DNA from: Bifidobacterium bifidum ATCC 29521 = JCM 1255 = DSM 20456
GTDB lineage: Bacteria > Actinomycetota > Actinomycetes > Actinomycetales > Bifidobacteriaceae
Length of the DNA stretch: 64,000 bases
NCBI RefSeq assembly: GCF_001025135.1
Contig: NZ_AP012323.1
Location: 1,116,001 to 1,180,000 of the forward strand
Reading direction: 5' to 3'
The position numbers and the translations under genes are program-made. Every line of letters starts with the position of its first letter. Within the stretch, counting starts at the first letter, position 1. The notes under the pieces are model-generated. The model did no database searches. It was given only the letters and a program-made list of their open reading frames with translations, and was not told the origin of the DNA. Positions 51,759-64,000 of the stretch are shown one piece after another.

Positions 51759-52751
51759 TCAGTCCTGATGGATCTCGCTCTCGGCGGTTTCGGCGGGAGT
51801 CTCGGGCTTCGCGGTCTTGGCCATCTTGCCGGATTTCGCGGCGGCCCGCTCTTCCAGCTGGCGCTGACGTTCCATCTCGTCGGCCGTGACCGCGCGCAGT
51901 CTGGATGTCAGGTCGCGTGTCTCACTGCCGAAGCGCCACAACACGACGAACAGGATGCACCCGGCAAGGAACACGATGATCGCGGTCCACACGTTGACTC
52001 GCAGGCCGAGGATGATCGTCGAATAGTTGATGCGGATGCTTTCGATCCAGGTGCGTCCAAGCCCGTACCACATCATGTACATGGCGAACTGCTGTCCGGA
52101 TTTGAGCACGTCGACGAGTTTGTGGCCGAGCCACACGATAATCGCGGCGCCGATCAGGTTCCAGATCATCTCGTACAGGAACGTGGGGTGGAACAGCGTG
52201 CCGGTCGGGCATGCCTGTCCGTTGTAGCAGATCTCACTTTTGCCGATGGCGTCCGCATCGTTGAGCTTGAGGCCCCATGGCAGCGTGGTCGGCATGCCGT
52301 ACAGTTCCTGGTTGAACCAGTTGCCCAGTCGTCCGATGGCCTGCGCTACCATCAGCGCCGGCGCGATGCAATCGGCCAGCAGGGCGAACGGATAACGCCG
52401 GTGGCGGCACCACAGGAACGCGGCCAAGACCCCCACCCCGATGCCGCCGAAGATGGCCATGCCGCCTTCCCACACCTTGAGGATGTTGATGAGGTTGCCG
52501 GTTGGCGGGAAGTAGATGTCGGGCGTCGTGATGCAGTGGTACAGACGGGCCCCGACCAGGCCGCAGGGCACTGCGACCAGCGTGGTGTCCAGCACCTGGT
52601 CGAAGGTGCCCCCGTTCTTCTTCCATCTGACGGTGAGGATCCACACGGCGAAGATGATTCCCGTCAGGATGCAGATCGCATACATGTGGATCGTCACCGG
52701 TCCGATGGAGAACTTGGAGAACCCCGGTGAGGGGATATACGCAAGATTCAT
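51759..52751 (-). CDS. lgt: Prolipoprotein diacylglyceryl transferase
   Basis: Attaches diacylglycerol to the lipobox cysteine of prolipoproteins in the membrane. 330 residues, about seven membrane segments. The Lgt signature GRLGNWFNQELYG is at residues 140-152, and GLVGARLYHC near residue 64 holds a further conserved part. A charged cytoplasmic tail (about 275-330, ERQRQLEERAAAKSGKMAK) is longer than in Firmicutes, as is common in actinobacteria. It is in the same run as trpA, 97 bp downstream. Confidence 0.95.
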   Translation of the reverse strand: MNLAYIPSPGFSKFSIGPVTIHMYAICILTGIIFAVWILTVRWKKNGGTFDQVLDTTLVAVPCGLVGARLYHCITTPDIYFPPTGNLINILKVWEGGMAIFGGIGVGVLAAFLWCRHRRYPFALLADCIAPALMVAQAIGRLGNWFNQELYGMPTTLPWGLKLNDADAIGKSEICYNGQACPTGTLFHPTFLYEMIWNLIGAAIIVWLGHKLVDVLKSGQQFAMYMMWYGLGRTWIESIRINYSTIILGLRVNVWTAIIVFLAGCILFVVLWRFGSETRDLTSRLRAVTADEMERQRQLEERAAAKSGKMAKTAKPETPAETAESEIHQD

Positions 52752-52848
52752 GCAGTGCCTCGTTTGTCTAGACCGCTGTTACCGCCATCTACCCTACCCC
52801 ATGGCCGGCGGATGCACGGTAAAGGCAGCCCGCCGGCGCGGGGGTGTG

Positions 52849-53721
52849 TCAGCGTGACTCGTTGTGGATGCCCTCGGACAGCGCCTCGACCTTGGCGGCC
52901 AGGTCGCGCAGTCCTTCCTTCGGCGTTTTCGCGGTGACGTTGTCGTCGTCAAGCAGGGTGTGCACCAGAGCAGAACCGACGATGACGCCGTCGGCGTAGG
53001 CGCCGACCTTCGCGCCCTGCTCCGGGGTGGATACGCCGATACCCACGCACACGTTTCTCGCCCCGGCGTTGCGGGCACGCTCGACAAGCGTTTCGGGCGA
53101 TGCGCTGATGGTGTCGCGCTCGCCGGTAACGCCCATACGGGATGCCGCGTAGACGAAGCCGCGTGCGTTGCGGGCGACCAGTTCGAGACGTTCGGAGGCC
53201 GAATCCGGGGAGACCAGGAAGATGCGGTCGAGTCCGTGACGATCCGAAGCCTCGATCCACTCGCCAGCCTCATCGGGGATGAGGTCGGGGGTAATCAGGC
53301 CGGCACCGCCGGCGTTCTCGAAATCGCAGGCGAACCGTTCGACGCCGTAATGGTAGATCAGGTTCCAATAGCTCATGATGAGTGGCACGCCGCCGGCGTT
53401 GGCCACCGTCTCGACCGCCTTGAACACGCCGTTGATGCTTTCCCCGTTGTTCAGGGCGATCTGGCTGGCCGCCTGGATGACGGGGCCGTCCATCACCGGG
53501 TCGGAGTACGGCAGGCCGATCTCGACCGCGTCGACGCCGTGCTCGACCATGATCCTGAGCGCGTCGAGTGAGATGTCGGGGTTCGGGAAGCCATACGGCA
53601 GGTATCCGATGAAGGCCGGCTTGTTTTCGGCCTTGAGCCGGTCGAACATGGCTTCCGTCGCGCTGGGCTTGTGACTGATGCCGAGCGGCTGTCCGGACGG
53701 TGTGGTTGCTGTATTCGTCAT
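52849..53721 (-). CDS. trpA: Tryptophan synthase alpha chain
   Basis: Cleaves indole-3-glycerol phosphate to indole, which is channelled to TrpB. 290 residues, TIM barrel: AFIGYLPYGFPN with the start of the active site near residue 36, DAVEIGLPYSDPVMDGPVIQ with the catalytic Glu and Asp near residue 63-75, the loop LITPDLIPDEAGEW, and FVYAASRMGVTGER. Glycine in VCVGIGVSTPEQG is the phosphate site. ATG 53721 follows AGAAGGA; the long frame upstream overlaps trpCB and is not real. It lies 32 bp after trpCB. Confidence 0.96.
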   Translation of the reverse strand: MTNTATTPSGQPLGISHKPSATEAMFDRLKAENKPAFIGYLPYGFPNPDISLDALRIMVEHGVDAVEIGLPYSDPVMDGPVIQAASQIALNNGESINGVFKAVETVANAGGVPLIMSYWNLIYHYGVERFACDFENAGGAGLITPDLIPDEAGEWIEASDRHGLDRIFLVSPDSASERLELVARNARGFVYAASRMGVTGERDTISASPETLVERARNAGARNVCVGIGVSTPEQGAKVGAYADGVIVGSALVHTLLDDDNVTAKTPKEGLRDLAAKVEALSEGIHNESR

Positions 53722-53753
53722 AATCAAAAAATCCTTCTGCTTCACGGACCGGT

Positions 53754-55841
<2,088 letters not shown>

Positions 55842-55971
55842 AATGCTCCCTTATAGATCGTTCGGTCAGTCGCCACTGTAATTCATGGCAGACGACAACC
55901 GCGCGTTCCGTCCTACATTCTGGGCGTGGCCGCGGGCCGGAGCGGGCCGGGATCGCGGCCCGGCAACGAAG

Positions 55972-56003
55972 GCGGCCGCCGCGGAGGAATCCGCGACGGC
56001 CGC
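55972..56003 (-). terminator. GC-rich hairpin after cmk-der
   Basis: A 14-bp stem with one mismatch (55972-55985 with 55990-56003) and a 4-nt loop, without a T-run, lies between cmk-der and trpCB on the same strand; it may be a partial terminator. Confidence 0.5.
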
Positions 56004-56039
56004 GCATGCACGCTCATCCGTGCAGGGAGAGACCCCGCG

Positions 56040-58175
56040 TCACTTGCGGCGCTTCTTCTCCCTGATGTTGACGGAGATCTGGATCGGGGTGCCTTCGAAG
56101 CCGAACTCCTCGCGCAGGGAGCGCTCAAGGAACCGGCGGTAGCCGTGCTCCAGGAATCCGGTGGCGAAGATCACGAAGCGCGGCGGACGCGTGGACGCCT
56201 GCGTGGCGAACAGGATACGTGGCTGCTTGCCTCCGCGCAGCGGATGCGGGTGCGCGGCCTGGATCTGGCCGAGGAAGGCGTTGAGACGCCCGGTGGGAAT
56301 GCGCTTGTCCCAGGATTCCAGCGCGTTGCGCATCGCGTCGGCGAGGCGGTTCGTGTGCCATCCGGTCTTCGCGGACAGGTTGACGCGCTGCGCCCACGTC
56401 ACGCGGTTGAACTCGGTCTTCCACAGGCGCTCCAGCCGCTGCCGGCCGAAATCGTCCATCAGGTCCCACTTGTTGAACACCAGCACCACCGCGCGACCGG
56501 CGTCGACCGCCTGGCTCATCACCTTCAGATCCTGGTCGGAGATGGGCTGGGACGAGTCGAACAAGACCAGCGCGAGCTCGGAGCGCTCGATTGCGGCCTG
56601 CGTGCGCAGGGACGAGTAGTAGTCGGCGCCGGACACCTTGTGCAGTCGACGCTTGATGCCGGCGGTGTCGATGAACAGCCAGTCCTCGCCGTCGATGTCG
56701 ATGGTCTCGTCGACCGGGTCGCGGGTCGTGCCGGCGAGGTCGTTGACCACGGCACGCTGTTCGCCGGCGAGCTGGTTGAGCAGCGACGACTTGCCCACGT
56801 TCGGGCGGCCGACGAGCGCGACACGCCGCAGATGCGTCGGCGTGAGGAAGCCCGAGGTCTTGTCCGCCTTGCGCAGCGAATCCAGCGCGGCGTCAAGCAG
56901 GTCGCCGACTCCCCTGCCGTGCATGGCCGAGATCCCGTAAGGCTCGCCCATGCCAAGCTTCCAGAACTCGGCGGTCAGGTATTCGCTGGCCCCGTCGTCG
57001 ACCTTGTTCACCGCGAGCGTGACCGGCTTGCCGCTGGCCCGCAGCATCTTGACGATGCGCTCGTCGGTGTCCGTCAGCCCCACGTGGCCGTCCACGACGA
57101 GGATGACCGCGTCAGACAGCTGCACGGCGATCTGCGCCTGCGAGGCGATGGCGGATTCGATGCCTTCGACGTCGGCCTCCCAGCCGCCGGTGTCGACGAG
57201 CTTGAATTCGGTGCCGGACCATTCCGCATCGTAGCTGACACGGTCCCGGGTCACTCCGGGCGTGTCTTCGACGACCGCGGCGCGACGGCCGAGGATGCGG
57301 TTGACGAGCGTCGACTTGCCCACGTTCGGGCGGCCGACCACGGCGAGCACTCCGACGGCCTTGGGAGCCGGCGACTCGTCTTCGATCCCGTACCGGGAAC
57401 CGGCGATGATCTGCTCGTCGCCCTCATCCAGTTCGTAATCGCTCAGATTGGCGGCATACTGCTCGTACTCCTGCACTTCGACCGCGTCCGCGACCAGCGT
57501 GATCAGCACATCCATCGTCTGCTGGAAATCCATATCGGAGTTGTCGACGGTGGTCACGCCGTCCGCCGCGGTCAGGAAGCTGGTGACCTTGGAATCGGCG
57601 CGGTCGCGGGCGGCCACGTCCTCGCCCCCCACGCCGGCGCCGGCGACGGCCTGCCCCGTGCGGCGCGCCTGACGCACCTCTTCCCGGGCGGTCAGCAGCA
57701 CACGCACCTCGGCATCGGGAGCCACGACCGTGGTGATGTCACGGCCCTCCGCGACGATGCCGCGGCCCAGCGAGAAGGAGTCGGCCGCGGACTCGCGCGC
57801 AATGTAGGCGCGCTGCGCGGCGATGAGCACGTGGCGCACCGGGATGACGTTCGACACCTTCGACACGTGCGAGGAGACCTCGGAGGAGCGGATGGCCTCA
57901 CTGATGTCCTCGCCGTCGGCGGTGATGCTCGGATGGTCCGGGTCGACGCCGATGTCGAAGTGGTCGCCGGTGAAGAATTCGGCGACTGCTTCGGTGATCT
58001 GCTGCTCATCCACCTGATCGCCGTCGAGGTCGATGCCCTGATGCAGGCACCACCAGGCGCATGCGCGGTACATGGCGCCGGTATCGAGGTAGGCGAAGCC
58101 GAAATGGCGGGCCAGCGCCTTCGAAGTGGAGGACTTTCCGACGCCCGCAGGGCCGTCGATGGCGACTCGTATCAC
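56040..58175 (-). CDS. Cmk-Der fusion: cytidylate kinase + ribosome-assembly GTPase Der (EngA)
   Basis: One 711-residue chain. Residues 1-230 are cytidylate kinase (P-loop GPAGVGKSS at 8-16, [10 protein letters not shown] near 29, GRDITTVV near 144), making CDP/dCDP. Residues 275-711 are Der, with two GTPase domains (G1 motifs [13 protein letters not shown] at 281 and [13 protein letters not shown] at 456; G4 NKVD near 390 and NKWD later) and the KH-like C-terminal domain, acting in 50S assembly. The linker (about 233-273) is acidic. The start is GTG 58175 after AAGGAGG, and it overlaps the rluB stop by four bases. Confidence 0.97.
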   Translation of the reverse strand: MIRVAIDGPAGVGKSSTSKALARHFGFAYLDTGAMYRACAWWCLHQGIDLDGDQVDEQQITEAVAEFFTGDHFDIGVDPDHPSITADGEDISEAIRSSEVSSHVSKVSNVIPVRHVLIAAQRAYIARESAADSFSLGRGIVAEGRDITTVVAPDAEVRVLLTAREEVRQARRTGQAVAGAGVGGEDVAARDRADSKVTSFLTAADGVTTVDNSDMDFQQTMDVLITLVADAVEVQEYEQYAANLSDYELDEGDEQIIAGSRYGIEDESPAPKAVGVLAVVGRPNVGKSTLVNRILGRRAAVVEDTPGVTRDRVSYDAEWSGTEFKLVDTGGWEADVEGIESAIASQAQIAVQLSDAVILVVDGHVGLTDTDERIVKMLRASGKPVTLAVNKVDDGASEYLTAEFWKLGMGEPYGISAMHGRGVGDLLDAALDSLRKADKTSGFLTPTHLRRVALVGRPNVGKSSLLNQLAGEQRAVVNDLAGTTRDPVDETIDIDGEDWLFIDTAGIKRRLHKVSGADYYSSLRTQAAIERSELALVLFDSSQPISDQDLKVMSQAVDAGRAVVLVFNKWDLMDDFGRQRLERLWKTEFNRVTWAQRVNLSAKTGWHTNRLADAMRNALESWDKRIPTGRLNAFLGQIQAAHPHPLRGGKQPRILFATQASTRPPRFVIFATGFLEHGYRRFLERSLREEFGFEGTPIQISVNIREKKRRK

Positions 58176-58948
58176 AGCCCGACCTCCTTCTGCAGGGAAC
58201 GGACCTCGACCTGGGACAGCACACGATAGGTGCCGGACTTGAGGTCACCGAGCTTGATCGGCCCGATCTGGGTGCGCACCAGACGGCGAACCGGGTATCC
58301 GATGGCGCCGAAGATGCGGCGGACGATACGGTTCTTGCCGGAGTGGAGCACCACCTTGACGATGGTCTGGTCGCGGTTGGCGTCGATGATGGCGCAATGG
58401 TCCAGCTTGACCAGGCCGTCATCCAGCTGGACGCCCTGGGTCACCAGGCGCCGGCAGACGTTGCCGCCGATCTTGCCATCAATCGTGGCGATGTAGGTCT
58501 TCTCCACCTCGTACTTCGGGTGCATGACGTGCTGGCTCAGCTCGCCGTCGTTGGTCATGAGGATCAGGCCCTCGGAATCGTAGTCGAGGCGGCCCATGTG
58601 GAACACGCGCTCGTACTTGTCCCCGATGATGTCGGCCAGCGTGTAGCGGCCTTTCGGGTCGTCCATGGCGCTGAGCACCTTCTTGGGCTTGTTGAGCGCC
58701 AACGTGACATGGTTCGGGTTGAGGTGGACGCGCGAGCCGTCCACACGGATGTGCTGCTTCTTCGGATCGACGCGGGTGCCGAGTTCGGTCACCAGCTCCC
58801 CGTCGACCTCGACACGCCCATCGGTGATCATCTGCTCGCACTTGCGGCGTGATCCGAAGCCCGCTTGCGCGAGGATCTTCTGCAGGCGGATTCCTTCGTT
58901 GTTGTTGTCGTCATGCGCTTTGAGTGCGCGCGAATATGCGTTTGGCAT
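58172..58948 (-). CDS. rluB: 23S rRNA pseudouridine synthase, RluB/RsuA family
   Basis: 258 residues. An S4 RNA-binding domain is at about 20-65 ([31 protein letters not shown]), then a pseudouridine synthase domain with the catalytic aspartate in [16 protein letters not shown] near residue 120, and [28 protein letters not shown] near residue 205. RluB in other bacteria modifies helix 89-93 of 23S rRNA. ATG 58948 follows GGGAGAACG; the longer frame lacks a ribosome site. It is coupled to cmk-der, so two ribosome-maturation factors are co-translated. Confidence 0.94.
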   Translation of the reverse strand: MPNAYSRALKAHDDNNNEGIRLQKILAQAGFGSRRKCEQMITDGRVEVDGELVTELGTRVDPKKQHIRVDGSRVHLNPNHVTLALNKPKKVLSAMDDPKGRYTLADIIGDKYERVFHMGRLDYDSEGLILMTNDGELSQHVMHPKYEVEKTYIATIDGKIGGNVCRRLVTQGVQLDDGLVKLDHCAIIDANRDQTIVKVVLHSGKNRIVRRIFGAIGYPVRRLVRTQIGPIKLGDLKSGTYRVLSQVEVRSLQKEVGL

Positions 58949-59114
58949 CGTTCTCCCAACGTGGCCGGACATTGACAATGAATCTGCGCTCCCGGACAAA
59001 CTCACAGGGAAAACACAGCCAATACATTGTATCGTATCGTCCCCCCGTTGGTAAACTTGCAACGTTCGGCGGGTCGCAAAGCCCGCAACATCAGAAAAAG
59101 GACACTACAACATC

Positions 59115-60020
59115 ATGACTGAAGAACAGAACACCGAGCCAAGCGCTTATCCGATCGGGGCGCGCGTGTGCGCGGAGCTTGCAGGCAGCTTCCTCGTCTG
59201 CTTCGCCATCTATATGATCTGCACGTTCGGCACTTCGATCTACGGGCTTGACCTGGCGTACATCGTCGTGGGCACCGCGTTGGCGTACGCGGTCGTCACC
59301 GCGATGCTCGGGCGTGTCTCCGGAGGCCAGTTCAATCCCGCCATCACCGTGGCGGCGATACTCACCGGCAAGACCAAGGTAGTCGCCGGCATCCTGTACG
59401 TCATCGTGCAGGTGGTCGGAGCGATCGCGGCGGCCGGCGCGGTCAGGTGGATCCTGCCGACCTCGCAGACCGTCACCATGAAGACGTGGCTGACGCCCGC
59501 CGTCAACGGTTATGGCACCGGTTCCGTATCGAGCGCCACCACCAGCAGCGCATCGGTGAGCTTCGGCATCTCCATGGCCATCGTCGTCGAGGTGATCGCC
59601 GCGATCATCATCATCGCGGTCGCGATGCGTCACACCGATGCGAACGGCAAGCCGAATGCGACGTACGCTCCGGTGATCGGCGCCGCATACGGCCTCGGCG
59701 TGGCCATGACCTATACGGTCACCGGTGCCGCGCTGAACCCGGCCCGCGCCACCGGCATCGCGCTGTTCGGGCAGAATCAGGGTCTTTCAACGCAGCCGCT
59801 GCAGCAGTTGTGGATCTTCTGGCTGGCGCCGGTCCTGGCCGCGGCGATCGTGGCGCTGGTCATGATCATCGCTGATATGGCATCGAAACGCAAGCCGAAG
59901 ACGCCTGCGGATGCGCCCATCGACGAGGCGACGGACGCTGAGGCGGATGCACATGACATCGCCGTGGACGCGGCGGTCAATGCGGCGCCCCAGGTTCCGT
60001 CAACGAATCCAGAACAGTGA
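59115..60020 (+). CDS. Aquaporin/glycerol facilitator (MIP family)
   Basis: 301 residues with six membrane segments and both half-helix signatures, QFNPAITVA near residue 74 and ALNPARATG near residue 213, which line the pore. The C-terminal tail (about 255-301) is long, acidic and Ala-rich. A 40-residue insert between helices 3 and 4 (TSQTVTMKTWLTPAVNGYG, followed by a Ser/Thr run) is likely extracellular. Water versus glycerol selectivity cannot be told. The nearest ribosome-like site is AAAAAGGA, 15 nt before the ATG. Its last 21 bp overlap the convergent DUF3017 gene. Confidence 0.9.
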   Translation: MTEEQNTEPSAYPIGARVCAELAGSFLVCFAIYMICTFGTSIYGLDLAYIVVGTALAYAVVTAMLGRVSGGQFNPAITVAAILTGKTKVVAGILYVIVQVVGAIAAAGAVRWILPTSQTVTMKTWLTPAVNGYGTGSVSSATTSSASVSFGISMAIVVEVIAAIIIIAVAMRHTDANGKPNATYAPVIGAAYGLGVAMTYTVTGAALNPARATGIALFGQNQGLSTQPLQQLWIFWLAPVLAAAIVALVMIIADMASKRKPKTPADAPIDEATDAEADAHDIAVDAAVNAAPQVPSTNPEQ

Positions 60021-60293
60021 CGGTGCGAAATACAACAGAAGCAGTCCCAGCCCCAAACCGATGCCGATAATGGCGTCGAACAGGACTGACCGGACTTTCC
60101 AAGGGCTCTTCTCGCGCATGATGATGCGCAGCAGGGCCGTGACGATGGCCGTGACGGCGATGATCACCGTCGCGGCCATCGTATATCCGAGGAAGGCGAC
60201 GACCAGGGCGACGATGACGACGCCGAGCACGCACCACTCGAATGCCGGCTTGCCCTCGTGGACTTCGGACACGTATGGATGATGCTGATTCAT
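60000..60293 (-). CDS. DUF3017 membrane protein
   Basis: 97 residues with three hydrophobic segments at about 20-38, 40-58 and 73-95; the pattern EWCVLGVVIVALVVAFLGYTMAATVIIAVTAIVTALLRIIM fits actinobacterial DUF3017 proteins, which lie next to purine or one-carbon genes. Here it follows purH on the same strand. The start follows GAGGAAGCTCC. Function unknown. Confidence 0.85.
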   Translation of the reverse strand: MNQHHPYVSEVHEGKPAFEWCVLGVVIVALVVAFLGYTMAATVIIAVTAIVTALLRIIMREKSPWKVRSVLFDAIIGIGLGLGLLLLYFAPSLFWIR

Positions 60294-60323
60294 GGAGCTT
60301 CCTCGGGGATTGGTTATCGTGAT

Positions 60324-60361
60324 GGATCGGCCGCGAACCCTTGACGGTCGGCGGCCGATCC
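60324..60361 (-). other. Hairpin between purH and the DUF3017 gene
   Basis: A perfect 11-bp stem (60324-60334 with 60351-60361) without a T-run; possibly a processing site or weak terminator. Confidence 0.5.
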
Positions 60362-60385
60362 GTGAATCGGTGACCGGGCGGCGGA

Positions 60386-62017
60386 TCAGTGGAAGAAGTG
60401 ACGGGTGCCGGTCAGGTACATCGTCACACCGGCCTTCTTGGCCGCCTCGATGACCTCCTCGTCACGGATGGATCCGCCGGGCTGCACGATGGCCTTTACA
60501 CCGGCGTTCATCAGCGTCTCGGCGCCATCTGCGAACGGGAAGAACGCGTCGGACGCGGCGACCGAACCGGTGGCGCGATCGGCGCCGTCGGCCAGCGTGT
60601 TGGCACGATCGACGGCCAGATGGCAGGAGTCCACGCGGTTGACCTGGCCCATACCGATGCCGACCGTGGCCTGGTCGTGCGCGAGCAGGATGGCGTTGGA
60701 CTTGACGCAGCGGATGGCGCGCCAGGCGAACACGAGGTCCTTGAGCGTGGCCTCATCGGCGGGTTCGCCGGCCACGAGCTTCCATGCGTCCGGATCGTCG
60801 CCGGTGGCATTGATGAGGTCCATGTCCTGCACGAGCAGGCCGCCGTCGATCTGGCGGAACTGCGTGTGGCCCTTCGGCGGCTCGGACACCTTGAGGATGC
60901 GCAGGTTCTTCTTCTTGGTCTTGAGCAGTTCAAGCGCCGCGTCCTCGTAGGCGGGGGCGACGATGACCTCGGTGAAGATCGGGCGAACGCTTTCGGCCAT
61001 CTCCAACGTGACGGTGGTGTTGCAGGCGATGACGCCGCCGTAGGCGCTCACCGGATCGCAGGCGTGGGCCTTCTTGTGAGCCTCGGCCGCGGTGGCTCCG
61101 ATGGCGAGGCCGCACGGGTTGTTGTGCTTGACCACGGCCACGGCGATGGCGGGTGCCATATCCCACACGGCGCGCCATGCGGCGTCGGCGTCCACGTAGT
61201 TGTTGTAGCTCATCGGCTTGCCGCCGAGCTGTTCGGCGTGCGCGAAGCCGTCGCGGTCGAGCGGGTCGAGGTAGAGGGCGGCCTGCTGGTGGGAGTTCTC
61301 GCCGTAGCGCAGCGTGTGCGCGCGGTCCCAGGTGCGGGTGAACGCGGCCGGGAACTTCGCCTCGTTGACCGGGTTCTCGCCTTCGGCCGGGTCGGCGGAT
61401 TCGACGGTGGCGGGCTTGGGCCAGTGCTTGGCGGTCCACTCGTTGATGGTAGCGTCATAGGCGGCGGTGTGGGCGAACGCCTTGCCGGCCAGCCAGCGGC
61501 GCTCCTCCAGACTGAAGCCTTCACCATTGGCCACACGGGCCGCGACGAGCGCATAGTCGGCCGGGTCGGTGACGATGGCGACGGTGGCGCTGTTCTTCGC
61601 CGCGCCACGCACCATGGACGGGCCGCCGATGTCGATCTTCTCGATGACCGCGGCCTCGTCGGCGCCGGAACGAACCGTATCGGCGAACGGGTACAAGTTG
61701 ACGACGACCAGGTCGAAGGGCTTGATGCCGAACTTCTCAAGCTGGGCAGCGTGATCGGGGTTGGTCATGTCGGCGAGGATGCCGGCGTGGATGTGCGGGT
61801 CGAGCGTCTTGACACGGCCGTCGAGGCACTCCGGGAATCCGGTGACCTCGCTCACCTCAGTGACGGCGACGCCGAGTTCGGCGAGGCGCTTGGCGGTCGA
61901 GCCGGTGGACACCACTTCGGTGCCGGCCTTGATGAAGGCCTCAGCCAGTACTTCGATGCCTTCCTTATGGAAGACGGACACCAGAGCCCGTCGTATCGGT
62001 CGATTCGTGTTGGTCAT
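60386..62017 (-). CDS. purH: Bifunctional AICAR formyltransferase/IMP cyclohydrolase
   Basis: Carries out the last two steps of purine synthesis. 543 residues: the N-terminal IMP cyclohydrolase (about 1-200; [50 protein letters not shown]) and the C-terminal AICARFT domain (about 205-543; [15 protein letters not shown], the catalytic [21 protein letters not shown]). ATG 62017 follows AAGGAGCACG. Its start is overlapped by the end of the upstream DUF6350 gene, which may couple them. Confidence 0.97.
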   Translation of the reverse strand: MTNTNRPIRRALVSVFHKEGIEVLAEAFIKAGTEVVSTGSTAKRLAELGVAVTEVSEVTGFPECLDGRVKTLDPHIHAGILADMTNPDHAAQLEKFGIKPFDLVVVNLYPFADTVRSGADEAAVIEKIDIGGPSMVRGAAKNSATVAIVTDPADYALVAARVANGEGFSLEERRWLAGKAFAHTAAYDATINEWTAKHWPKPATVESADPAEGENPVNEAKFPAAFTRTWDRAHTLRYGENSHQQAALYLDPLDRDGFAHAEQLGGKPMSYNNYVDADAAWRAVWDMAPAIAVAVVKHNNPCGLAIGATAAEAHKKAHACDPVSAYGGVIACNTTVTLEMAESVRPIFTEVIVAPAYEDAALELLKTKKKNLRILKVSEPPKGHTQFRQIDGGLLVQDMDLINATGDDPDAWKLVAGEPADEATLKDLVFAWRAIRCVKSNAILLAHDQATVGIGMGQVNRVDSCHLAVDRANTLADGADRATGSVAASDAFFPFADGAETLMNAGVKAIVQPGGSIRDEEVIEAAKKAGVTMYLTGTRHFFH

Positions 62018-63326
62018 CGTGCTCCTTCTTGGTTGTTGATTGTATGGACTTGCGGGAAACGATGGTACGCGGGTGCGTTGTTGCGGCTCGTTGTGCCCCC
62101 GTTCTTCGTGCAATCCAGCGTATCCCGAAAACAATGGCGACGCCAATCAGCGCCAGCACCCAGGCCATGCACAGTCCCATGGCGCTCGGACGTCCGACGG
62201 CCTGCGCGGACTGCATCACGTCGACGCCGACGTATTTGAGCCTGGCCTTTCCCAGCGACCCGTTCGACACCCCGAACATGACCGACGACAGCAGAGATAT
62301 GACCACGCTCGACAGGCAGAACCCGCCCGCCGGGTAGGCGAGTTCGAGAATCAGGTCCTTGCGGTCGAGGGGATCGGACGCGCTGCCGACGATGATGCGG
62401 AAACCGGATTTCATCGCCATGGATGCCAGCCCGGCGACGAATCCGACGACCAGCGGAATCAGCACGACGGCGAACCGTATGCCTTCATCGCCGACTGCCT
62501 GCGGAAGCAGGCCGAAAACAGGAAGAGGCGGAAGCGAACGCCCCTGCCCGATCCAAAGGGTGAATGTCGCAAGCTCTCCGATGTGGAATCCGGCACCGAA
62601 CAGCCACGAGACCGCCCATATGCACAGGTTGGGCAGCCATGCAAGCGATGCGATCGTCGTCAGTATGCGCGAGCCGGTCCCCATGCCGATGTCGGCGAAC
62701 AGCGAGTCCATGGCCGAACGGTTCAGCACGCCCCACACGATGACGGTGATCAGTCCCATGACCAGGTACACGCCCATCATGATGACACCCACCATCAGGC
62801 CGGTCCTGATCGTGCGGCGCACGCCGTCGGACACATGATGACGGATAAGTTCACGCAGCTGCCCAGAGAACGGGCCCTTCGACAGCGCGGCGCCGGCGAA
62901 TCCAAGCGAGAACACCACGGCCGATTTGACGCATACCAGAGCCGGCCAGTTAAGCAATCCGACGGGAAGTGACTGCGTGCCCATGACGTTGATGAAAATC
63001 CAGACCACCACGCCGCTGACGTATGCGCGGATATCCGTGCATATCTTCCGGCTGAACGACCAGACCAGACCTATCAGCAGCACGGTGAGCAGCAACGGCA
63101 TGATGGACAGGGAAAGCGAGTCGGTCTCGAATCCGATGCCCTGGCTGAGCAGGACCACGATGCGGGTCATGTCCAACGTCGAGGACGACAGGTTTTCCCC
63201 ACCTTCCTCCATCGAGATGACCAGCAGCATGAGCGCAAGAAAGCAGCCCAGGGCGATGGCGTACAACGCCATCGAGCCGATGGCGATGATCGGCCTCCTG
63301 AGCCAGGCCTGGATACGCTTCCTCAT
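61965..63326 (-). CDS. DUF6350-type multipass membrane protein
   Basis: 453 residues with about ten or more hydrophobic segments; it begins [27 protein letters not shown] and contains [27 protein letters not shown] and [20 protein letters not shown]. Such proteins sit between sucD and purN/purH in many actinobacteria and have been proposed as division-related membrane proteins; the role is not established. The start overlaps the sucD stop (ATGA); the stop lies 53 bp inside purH. Confidence 0.85.
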   Translation of the reverse strand: MRKRIQAWLRRPIIAIGSMALYAIALGCFLALMLLVISMEEGGENLSSSTLDMTRIVVLLSQGIGFETDSLSLSIMPLLLTVLLIGLVWSFSRKICTDIRAYVSGVVVWIFINVMGTQSLPVGLLNWPALVCVKSAVVFSLGFAGAALSKGPFSGQLRELIRHHVSDGVRRTIRTGLMVGVIMMGVYLVMGLITVIVWGVLNRSAMDSLFADIGMGTGSRILTTIASLAWLPNLCIWAVSWLFGAGFHIGELATFTLWIGQGRSLPPLPVFGLLPQAVGDEGIRFAVVLIPLVVGFVAGLASMAMKSGFRIIVGSASDPLDRKDLILELAYPAGGFCLSSVVISLLSSVMFGVSNGSLGKARLKYVGVDVMQSAQAVGRPSAMGLCMAWVLALIGVAIVFGIRWIARRTGAQRAATTHPRTIVSRKSIQSTTKKEHDDQHESTDTTGSGVRLP

Positions 63327-64000
63327 ACCAGCGAGCGTTCGGCGAGCACCTTGCGCATGAGGTCCGCGGTCTGACCGGGAGTGCGTCCGACGGGAATACC
63401 GGCGGCTTCCAGCGCGATTTTCTTGTCCTGCGCGGTTCCCTTGCCTCCGGAGACGATGGCGCCGGCATGGCCCATCTGCTTGCCTTCCGGCGCGGTGAAT
63501 CCGGCGATGTATGCGACGACGGGCTTGGTCATGTGCTCTGCGGCCCATGCCGCGGCGTCCTGCTCCGCGCTGCCTCCGATTTCGCCGATCATGACCACTG
63601 CCTTCGTGTCGGCATCCTGCTCGAATTCCTGCAAGGCCTCCAGCAGCGTGGTGCCGACGAGGGGGTCGCCGCCGACGCCCAGGCAGGCGGTGAAGCCGAT
63701 GTCGCTCAGCTCGCCCATCAGCTGGTAGGTCAGTGTGCCGGACTTGGAGACCAGTCCGATGGGGCCACGGCCCACGATGCCATCGGGGATGATGCCGAGG
63801 TTGACGCCATGCTCGTTCTCCTGCGACGGCAGGGTGAGCAGGCCGGGGCAGTTCGGTCCGATGATGCGCACGCCACGCTGAAGGGCGAGTTCGACGAAGT
63901 AGGCGCTGTCCGCAACGGGAATGCCTTCGGTGATGACCACGATGAGCCCGATTCCGGCTTCGACGGCCTCGACCACGGCGCCTTTGGCGAACCGTGGCGG
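63323..64000 (-). CDS. sucD: Succinyl-CoA ligase alpha subunit, partial (N-terminus beyond window)
   Basis: The frame is open through the right edge. Visible are [106 protein letters not shown] with the phosphorylated histidine in GHAGA, then the end KVLAERSLV. It couples succinyl-CoA cleavage to ATP/GTP formation in the TCA cycle with SucC, expected just outside the window. Confidence 0.96.
   Translation of the reverse strand, partial: PPRFAKGAVVEAVEAGIGLIVVITEGIPVADSAYFVELALQRGVRIIGPNCPGLLTLPSQENEHGVNLGIIPDGIVGRGPIGLVSKSGTLTYQLMGELSDIGFTACLGVGGDPLVGTTLLEALQEFEQDADTKAVVMIGEIGGSAEQDAAAWAAEHMTKPVVAYIAGFTAPEGKQMGHAGAIVSGGKGTAQDKKIALEAAGIPVGRTPGQTADLMRKVLAERSLV

Noticed and set aside
55926..58229. 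A 767-codon plus-strand frame opposite cmk-der, and similar long frames opposite the UvrA2-like gene (722 codons) and purH (616 codons)
   Set aside because: All are antisense to confidently identified genes, with composition typical of shadow frames.

Overview
The window is a high-GC actinobacterial chromosome segment and almost certainly Bifidobacterium. The evidence is a TrpC-TrpB fusion, a Cmk-Der fusion, an aspartate carbamoyltransferase with a PyrI regulatory chain, a eukaryote-type UTP-glucose-1-phosphate uridylyltransferase, RbpA, a fused PafB/PafC-type WYL regulator beside HelY, and the DUF881-Sbp-DUF881-GarA-MerR block of actinobacteria. Most is stable core genome, with four decayed or mobile patches.

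Layout. 1-1.1 kb: prophage edge, with the end of an endolysin facing a three-gene minus-strand mini-operon (two tiny membrane proteins and an HTH protein) whose promoter lies inside a perfect palindrome. 1.5-4.7 kb: metE-metF. 4.9-8.4 kb: a membrane protein and glnE, divergent. 8.5-15.1 kb: pyrB-pyrI-pyrC-pyrF-pyrK-pyrD-pyrE. 15.2-19 kb: broken merR, zinc alcohol dehydrogenase, a membrane protein, and a shattered kinase-like gene. 19-26.2 kb: UvrA2-like ABC ATPase, MATE exporter, SDR, HhH-GPD glycosylase, PadR regulator, AEC transporter. 26.2-29.3 kb: cupin remnant, hipBA, gene fragments, TetR. 29.4-35.8 kb: DUF4234, LysR, HAD, NAD(P)HX repair enzyme, carboxymuconolactone decarboxylase, broken aldo/keto reductase, long inverted repeats and tRNA-Pro(GGG).

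36-44 kb: UDP-glucose pyrophosphorylase; PafBC-like regulator, small membrane protein and HelY helicase; rbpA behind a sigma-R-type promoter; a truncated HAD and a GyrI-like protein. 44-45.3 kb: mobile-DNA debris (integrase lacking its catalytic domain, two orphan fragments, two perfect hairpins). 45.3-64 kb: a dense, mostly minus-strand housekeeping region with MerR, GarA, DUF881/Sbp/DUF881, PgsA-like, hisG, hisE, rpe, lgt, trpA, trpCB, cmk-der, rluB, then aquaporin (plus strand), DUF3017, purH, DUF6350 and sucD, which runs off the end.

How the genes work together. Seven genes form the UMP pathway from carbamoyl phosphate onwards. MetE and MetF supply methionine. TrpCB and TrpA perform the last three reactions of tryptophan synthesis, in one gene run with lgt, rpe and his genes. 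Two themes stand out: many genes have a TANNNT -10 box 6-8 nt before the start codon and no Shine-Dalgarno (leaderless transcription), and the accessory breakpoints are marked by long inverted repeats.
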